DNA from: Bacilli bacterium
Lineage (GTDB): Bacteria; Bacillota_I; Bacilli_A; RF39; UBA660
DNA: 9,323 nucleotides
NCBI GenBank assembly: GCA_017461465.1
Contig: JAFTYN010000070.1
Location: forward strand, 1 to 9,323
Direction of reading: 5' to 3'
Shown here: positions 5,241 through 9,323 of the stretch, one piece after another
How the letters are laid out: each line of letters starts with the position of its first letter
Numbering within the stretch: position 1 is the stretch's first letter
Program-made: the position numbers and the translations under genes
The notes under the pieces: model-generated
What the model saw: the letters and a program-made list of their open reading frames with translations, nothing else
Database searches by the model: none
What the model was told of the DNA's origin: nothing

Positions 5241-6626
5241 ATGTTAAAGGATTTAAAAGAAGTATATAGTAATTTTAATAGTCTTGAAAATGAAGAAATA
5301 ACTTTACAAGGATGGGTAAGAAATCATCGTAAACAAAAAGAAATAGGATTTATAGATTTTAATGATGGTACTAGTTTTAAAGGAGCACAATTAGTTTATG
5401 ATAATTCATTATCTGATTTTGATGATATACAAAAACTTCATATAGGTAGTGCTATAACAGTAACAGGTAAATTAGTTAAATCATTAAGAGAAGAACAATT
5501 ATTTGAAATAGTAGTAAAATCTATAAAACTAGAAGGAGACTGTCCTGAAGACTATCCAATACAACCAAAGAGACATACTAGAGAATTTTTAAGAGAACAA
5601 GCATATTTAAGACCAAGAACTAATTTATTTAGTGCTGTATTTAGAGTAAGAAGTGTAGCAGCTATGGCTATTCATGAATATTTTCAAAATAATGGATATG
5701 TTTATGCTCATACACCACTTATAACAACAACAGATTGTGAAGGTTCAGATCAAATGTTTAAAATAACAACCCTTGATTTTGATAATATTCCATTAAATAA
5801 AGATGGTAAAGCTGATATGACTAAAGATTTATTTAGTAAGAAAGCATATGTAACAGGAACAGGACAATTACATGGTGAAGCATTCGCTATGGCTTTTAAA
5901 AAGATATATACTTTTGGTCCTACATTTAGAACTGAAAACTCTAATACTAAAACACATGCTAATGAATTTTGGATGATTGAACCAGAAATAGCTTTCTGTG
6001 ATTTAGAGGGACTTATGAATGTAGAAGAAGACATGCTTAAGTATATCGTTAATTATGTACTTGAAAAATGTCCTACAGAAATTGAATTCTTTGATAAATT
6101 TGTAGAAAAAGGTTTAAAAGATAAACTTACAAAACTAGTAAATTCTAAATTTACTAGAATTACACATCATGAAGTTATAGACGTTCTTAAAAAAGCTGAT
6201 GTTAAATGGGAATTTACACCAAGTTATGAGGATGATATAGCTAAAGAACACGAAAAATATATAACTGAATATTTTAATGGTCCAGTATTTATAACAAACT
6301 GGCCTAAGGATATAAAAGCTTGGTACATGAAAGTAAATGAAGACGGTAAGACAGTAGCAGCTGTAGACCTAGAAGTACCAGGTGCTGGTGAATTAATGGG
6401 GGGTTCTCAAAGAGAAGAAGATTATGATAAACTTCTTAAACGTATAGAAGAAATGGAAGTAGATAAGGAATCTATCGATTGGTTCTGTAACTTAAGAAAA
6501 TTCGGAGGATGTTATCACTCTGGATTTGGTATGGGATTTGAAAGATTACTTATTTATTTAACAGGAGTAGAAAATATTAGAGATGTTATACCATTCCCTA
6601 GAACACCAGGAAACTGTGAATTTTAG
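5241..6626 (+). CDS. asnS: Asparaginyl-tRNA synthetase (class II)
   Basis: AsnRS charges tRNA-Asn directly with asparagine in the cytoplasm. With the ATG at 5241 the protein has 461 residues, normal for bacterial AsnRS; a GTG start at 5232 would add three. An N-terminal OB-fold anticodon-binding domain occupies about 19-100 (LQGWVRNHRKQKEIGFI). The class II core follows with TTDCEGSDQMF near 163-173 (compare DCEGAGEMF), motif 2 at 229-247 (FRTENSNTKTHANEFW), LMGGSQREEDYD near 385-396, and motif 3 GFGMGFERLL at 428-437 with the invariant Arg435. These favour AsnRS over AspRS. It lies 9 nt after gatB and 11 nt before aspS. Its direct route to Asn-tRNA-Asn makes an indirect GatCAB route for Asn redundant. 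Stop TAG. Confidence 0.95.
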   Translation: MLKDLKEVYSNFNSLENEEITLQGWVRNHRKQKEIGFIDFNDGTSFKGAQLVYDNSLSDFDDIQKLHIGSAITVTGKLVKSLREEQLFEIVVKSIKLEGDCPEDYPIQPKRHTREFLREQAYLRPRTNLFSAVFRVRSVAAMAIHEYFQNNGYVYAHTPLITTTDCEGSDQMFKITTLDFDNIPLNKDGKADMTKDLFSKKAYVTGTGQLHGEAFAMAFKKIYTFGPTFRTENSNTKTHANEFWMIEPEIAFCDLEGLMNVEEDMLKYIVNYVLEKCPTEIEFFDKFVEKGLKDKLTKLVNSKFTRITHHEVIDVLKKADVKWEFTPSYEDDIAKEHEKYITEYFNGPVFITNWPKDIKAWYMKVNEDGKTVAAVDLEVPGAGELMGGSQREEDYDKLLKRIEEMEVDKESIDWFCNLRKFGGCYHSGFGMGFERLLIYLTGVENIRDVIPFPRTPGNCEF

Positions 6627-6637
6627 AGGTGATATAA

Positions 6638-8383
6638 ATGAAAGGCAATAAATATAGAACAGCTTACTGTGGTAAGATTACTAAAGAAGACATTGGTAAA
6701 GAATTACGTATCGCCGGATTCGTTGAAAACATAAGAGACCATGGTGGAATCATATTTGTTGACGTAAGAGATGAATCTGGAACGGTTCAAACAGTAAGTA
6801 ATGATGATAAAATATTTGACGGAATTACACGTGAATCATCAATAACTTTATTAGGAACAATAAGAAAAAGAAGTGAAGATACTATAAACCCAAGACTTGA
6901 AACAGGAGAACTTGAGTTATTAGTAACAGAACTTGAAGTTTTAGGAAAAGCTAAAAATGAACTTCCTTTTGAAGTTATGACTTCTCATGAAGTTAATGAA
7001 GAATTAAGATTAAAATATAGATACTTAGATTTAAGAAATAAAAAAGTTCATGACAATATATTATTTAGAAGTGAATTATTAAAACATTTAAGAAATAAGA
7101 TGGATTCTCTTGGATTTACTGAAGTTCAAACACCAATTATAACTGCATCAAGTCCAGAAGGAGCTAGAGACTTTGTTATTCCATCAAGAAAACATCATGG
7201 TAAATTCTATGCTTTACCACAAGCTCCACAAATATTTAAACAATTATTAATGACTAGTGGTTTTGATAGATATTATCAAATAGCACCATGTTTTAGAGAT
7301 GAAGACACAAGAGCAGATAGAACTTTAGAGTTTTATCAATTAGACTTTGAAATGGCTTTTGTAACTGAAGAAGATGTATTTGAAATAGGTGAACAAATCT
7401 TCTATGATACATTTAAAAAATTTGGTACTAAAGAAGTAAGTCCTAGACCATTTAGAAGAATATCATATAATGATGCTATGCTTAAATATGGTTCTGATAA
7501 ACCAGACTTAAGAAACCCACTTGAAATTATTGATATTAGTGAAGTATTTACTGAATCAGGTTTTAAACCATTTAGAGGTGTTACTGTAAGAGGTATTAAA
7601 GTAGATGGTATAGCTGATAAATCAAACTCTTGGTTTAATGAAGTTGTAGATTATGCTAAAACTATAGGTATGCCAGGTATTGGATATATTACAGTAATGG
7701 AAGATATGAGTTTTAAAGGACCTATTGATAAGTTCTTAACTGATGAAGATAGAAGTGATTTAATAAGTAAAGCAGATTTAAAGGTTGGTAGTGTACTATT
7801 CTTTATCGCTGATGATGATAAAACTATTTGTGCTAAGCAAGCTGGTCAAATAAGAACATATTTAGGAAACAAATTAGAGTTAATAGATCAAAATAAATTT
7901 GAATTCTGTATTATTACTGATTTTCCTATGTATGAATATGATATGAATGAAAAGAAATATGTATTTACACATAACCCATTCAATATGCCTAAAGGTGGCT
8001 TAAAAGCATTAGATAATCCAAACTTAGATGAAATAACTGCTATCCAATATGATTTTGTATGTAATGGTAATGAAATGGCATCAGGTGCTGTACGTAACCA
8101 TGATATAGAAATTATGAAGAAAGTTTTTGAACTTGCAGGTTATTCAGAAGAAGATGTAAAAACAAGATTTAGATCTTTATATACAGCATTCCAATATGGA
8201 GCACCACCACATGCTGGTATGGCTCCAGGAATCGATAGAATAATTATGCTTCTTAAAGATGAACCAAACTTACGTGAAGTTCAAGCATTCCCAATCGCTC
8301 CATCTGGTGAAGATAAGATGATGGGATGTCCAAGTGAACTAACAGAAGAACAATTAAGAGAAGTGCATATAAAAGTAAGATAA
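6638..8383 (+). CDS. aspS: Aspartyl-tRNA synthetase, bacterial type with GAD insertion
   Basis: AspRS charges tRNA-Asp, and in non-discriminating forms also tRNA-Asn, with Asp. It has 581 residues, near the usual 585-595. An N-terminal OB fold (about 20-105) contains IRDHGGIIFVDVRD. A class II core holds PQIFKQLLM (197-205) and motif 2 (FRDED at 219-223 through about 239). A GAD-like insertion spans about 285-420, and motif 3 is GMAPGIDRI (527-535, Arg534). His35 in DHGG is the residue type I associate with relaxed tRNA specificity. The SGAVRNH (482-488) and APPHAGMAPG blocks belong to a variant subgroup; the more common form has GGGSIRIH. The expected Trp in the AGWV motif is Phe28. AGGTG precedes the ATG by 6 nt. 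It is last in the operon and its end forms the terminator. Confidence 0.95.
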   Translation: MKGNKYRTAYCGKITKEDIGKELRIAGFVENIRDHGGIIFVDVRDESGTVQTVSNDDKIFDGITRESSITLLGTIRKRSEDTINPRLETGELELLVTELEVLGKAKNELPFEVMTSHEVNEELRLKYRYLDLRNKKVHDNILFRSELLKHLRNKMDSLGFTEVQTPIITASSPEGARDFVIPSRKHHGKFYALPQAPQIFKQLLMTSGFDRYYQIAPCFRDEDTRADRTLEFYQLDFEMAFVTEEDVFEIGEQIFYDTFKKFGTKEVSPRPFRRISYNDAMLKYGSDKPDLRNPLEIIDISEVFTESGFKPFRGVTVRGIKVDGIADKSNSWFNEVVDYAKTIGMPGIGYITVMEDMSFKGPIDKFLTDEDRSDLISKADLKVGSVLFFIADDDKTICAKQAGQIRTYLGNKLELIDQNKFEFCIITDFPMYEYDMNEKKYVFTHNPFNMPKGGLKALDNPNLDEITAIQYDFVCNGNEMASGAVRNHDIEIMKKVFELAGYSEEDVKTRFRSLYTAFQYGAPPHAGMAPGIDRIIMLLKDEPNLREVQAFPIAPSGEDKMMGCPSELTEEQLREVHIKVR

Positions 8384-8403
8384 TCAAAAATCTTACTTTT
8401 TTT
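8371..8403 (+). terminator. Intrinsic terminator ending the gatCAB-asnS-aspS operon
   Basis: The last aspS codons (AAAAGTAAGA, 8371-8380) pair perfectly with TCTTACTTTT (8391-8400), and the T-run continues to 8403. The stop codon lies in the loop, so the terminator is embedded in the end of the gene and ribosomes at the stop could interfere with folding. Confidence 0.85.
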
Positions 8404-8488
8404 GCTTTGAAGCATTAAAACCATCTTTTGTCAAGATATAAAAATTGCATTTTTTCCTTTATTTTCAATAAAAAAATATGAAAAGTTA

Positions 8489-8517
8489 TTGCATTTTTAA
8501 TAAAGAAATGATATTCT
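8489..8517 (+). promoter_or_regulatory. Likely promoter of hup
   Basis: TTGCAT (8489-8494), a 17-nt spacer and TATTCT (8512-8517) give four of six matches in each hexamer. The start would be near 8524, leaving a 5' leader of about 70 nt. The stretch between the aspS terminator and here (8404-8488) is A/T-rich. It holds a second ATTGCATTTTT at 8444-8454 without a good -10 behind it, and no gene. Confidence 0.6.
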
Positions 8518-8537
8518 TTTATTGTAAGCAAGATAGT

Positions 8538-8567
8538 TCATAAGTTGATAGCTATTGAAGCTTATGA
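8538..8567 (+). other. Hairpin in the hup 5' leader
   Basis: TCATAAG (8538-8544) pairs with CTTATGA (8561-8567), enclosing a 16-nt loop that itself contains the palindrome ATAGCTAT. There is no T-run after it, so it is not a terminator. It ends 13 nt before the AGGAGGT Shine-Dalgarno site. A role in mRNA stability or translation is only a guess. Confidence 0.4.
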
Positions 8568-8594
8568 TTAAACAAAACATAGGAGGTAATTTAA

Positions 8595-8867
8595 ATGTCA
8601 AAAACAGATTTAGTAAACTATATTGCAGAAGAAACAGGTTTAACAAAAGCTGATTCAGCTAGAGCTTTAGAAGCATTCGTTAGTGGTGTAACTGAAGGAT
8701 TAAAAAAAGAAGGAAAAGTTACTTTAACAGGTTTTGCTACATTTACTGCTAAACATAAAGAAGCTAAAACTGGACGTAACCCACGTACTGGTGAAGCAGT
8801 AGAAATTCCTGCAAGAATGGCTGTTACAGTTAAAGCTGGTTCTAAATTAAAAGACGCTTTAAACTAA
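8595..8867 (+). CDS. hup: HU-family DNA-binding nucleoid protein
   Basis: HU is a small dimeric protein that binds and bends DNA with little sequence preference, shaping the nucleoid and assisting replication, repair and recombination. The 90 residues match the family exactly. N-terminal helices (about 1-38: SKTDLVNYIAEETGLTKADS) lead to the LTGFATF beta-strand signature (44-50). The DNA-binding arm contains GRNPRTGE (60-67) with the intercalating Pro63, and the tail closes with VKAGSKLKDAL. IHF is a relative, but this unpaired single gene in an AT-rich Gram-positive-like genome fits HU. AGGAGGT (8581-8587) lies 7 nt before the ATG. It has its own promoter and terminator, so it is probably monocistronic and highly expressed. 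Confidence 0.95.
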   Translation: MSKTDLVNYIAEETGLTKADSARALEAFVSGVTEGLKKEGKVTLTGFATFTAKHKEAKTGRNPRTGEAVEIPARMAVTVKAGSKLKDALN

Positions 8868-8874
8868 GATAAAT

Positions 8875-8896
8875 AAAAAGGCATATGCCTTTTTTT
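8875..8896 (+). terminator. Intrinsic terminator after hup
   Basis: AAAAAGGC (8875-8882) pairs with GCCTTTTT (8887-8894) around an ATAT loop, and the T-run extends to 8896. It begins 7 nt after the hup stop and lies just before the next gene's Shine-Dalgarno site, so that gene depends on read-through or on a promoter I could not identify. Confidence 0.9.
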
Positions 8897-8914
8897 CATG
8901 TAGGGAGGTATAAT

Positions 8915-9323
8915 TTGTTTGAGAATTCACTTAAATTATTAAAGAAGATAGAAGAACATGGATTTGAAGCATACATAGTAGGTGGTTTTGCTAGAGATAG
9001 ATATATTGGTAGAGATAGTACTGATGTTGATATATGTACTAATGCTACACCAAAGGAACTAAAGAAAATATTTAAAGATAGTATGCTTCCGAAAGAACAA
9101 TATGGTTCTGTAACTGTAATATATAAAAAAATAAGATTTGAAATAACTACTTTTAGAAGAGATATTAAATACGAAAATAATAGATTACCAATTGAAATAA
9201 AATATATAAATGAACTTAAAGATGATTTAAAAAGAAGAGATTTTACTATGAATACATTATGTATTAATAGTAATGGTGAATATATTGATTTATTAAATGC
9301 TAGAATTGATATAGATAATAAAA
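8915..9323 (+). CDS. cca: Partial gene: CCA-adding tRNA nucleotidyltransferase (class II, cca/poly(A) polymerase family)
   Basis: The frame is open to the right edge; 136 residues are visible and the C-terminal part is missing. I chose TTG at 8915 because GGGAGGT (8903-8909) precedes it at normal spacing, the family begins here, and no better in-frame start exists. The nucleotidyltransferase head is clear: YIVGGFARD (20-28), the metal-binding pair Asp37 and Asp39 in STDVDICTNATP, then EITTFRRD (76-83) and KRRDFTMNTL (106-115, compare RRDFTINAM). This family repairs or adds the 3' CCA of tRNAs. Some relatives instead add poly(A) or only part of CCA, and the visible half cannot separate these. 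The five tRNA-Asn genes here already encode CCA, so for them it would act in repair. Confidence 0.88.
   Translation, partial: MFENSLKLLKKIEEHGFEAYIVGGFARDRYIGRDSTDVDICTNATPKELKKIFKDSMLPKEQYGSVTVIYKKIRFEITTFRRDIKYENNRLPIEIKYINELKDDLKRRDFTMNTLCINSNGEYIDLLNARIDIDNK

Noticed and set aside
5750..6034. Reverse-strand open frame of 94 codons inside asnS
   Set aside because: It lies wholly within the conserved AsnRS catalytic core on the opposite strand and shows no recognisable motif or initiation signal.
1..9323. TGA read as tryptophan, as in mycoplasmas
   Set aside because: All tryptophans in the genes are TGG and all genes are full length under the standard bacterial code. TGA is simply not used as a stop among the seven stops seen, which is too few to mean much.

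Overview
The window is AT-rich, with standard-code bacterial genes, strong Shine-Dalgarno sites, intrinsic terminators and T-box leaders. Every complete gene ends in TAA or TAG. Trp codons are TGG, and no gene needs TGA to be read as Trp. The GatCAB, AsnRS and AspRS sequences look like those of low-GC Gram-positives near the Bacilli/Mollicutes border, perhaps a gut lineage. That placement comes from remembered family resemblance, not from a search.

Layout. At 1-960 is the 3' part of a gene for a single-pass membrane protein with a long Ala/Pro/Val/Glu/Lys-rich cytoplasmic tail; its start lies upstream of the window. A terminator follows, then a consensus promoter (TTGACA, 17 nt, TATAAT). That promoter opens an asparagine-centred unit: T-box leader 1 (AAC specifier), five tandem tRNA-Asn(GUU) genes, T-box leader 2 (also AAC specifier), then gatC, gatA, gatB, asnS and aspS, closed by a terminator whose 5' arm is the end of aspS. 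A separately promoted hup gene (HU nucleoid protein) follows with its own terminator. The 5' part of a CCA-adding enzyme gene (cca-like, TTG start) runs off the right edge.

How the genes work together. AsnRS charges tRNA-Asn with Asn. AspRS charges tRNA-Asp and possibly tRNA-Asn with Asp. GatCAB amidates Glu-tRNA-Gln and possibly Asp-tRNA-Asn. Both T-boxes should sense uncharged tRNA-Asn, and the first is placed to control transcription of tRNA-Asn itself. No convincing promoter lies between the tRNA array and T-box 2, so the sequence suggests one long transcript with two Asn-responsive checkpoints and the ligand tRNA encoded five times between them. This is the most unusual part of the window.

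The two T-box Stem I regions are identical at 72 of 73 positions, which points to duplication or homogenisation. The five tRNAs differ almost only by compensated acceptor-stem changes. All five start with a G1-C72 pair, which is unfavourable for known bacterial GatCAB recognition, so GatCAB here may serve mainly tRNA-Gln. Everything outside the asparagine unit looks like ordinary housekeeping sequence.
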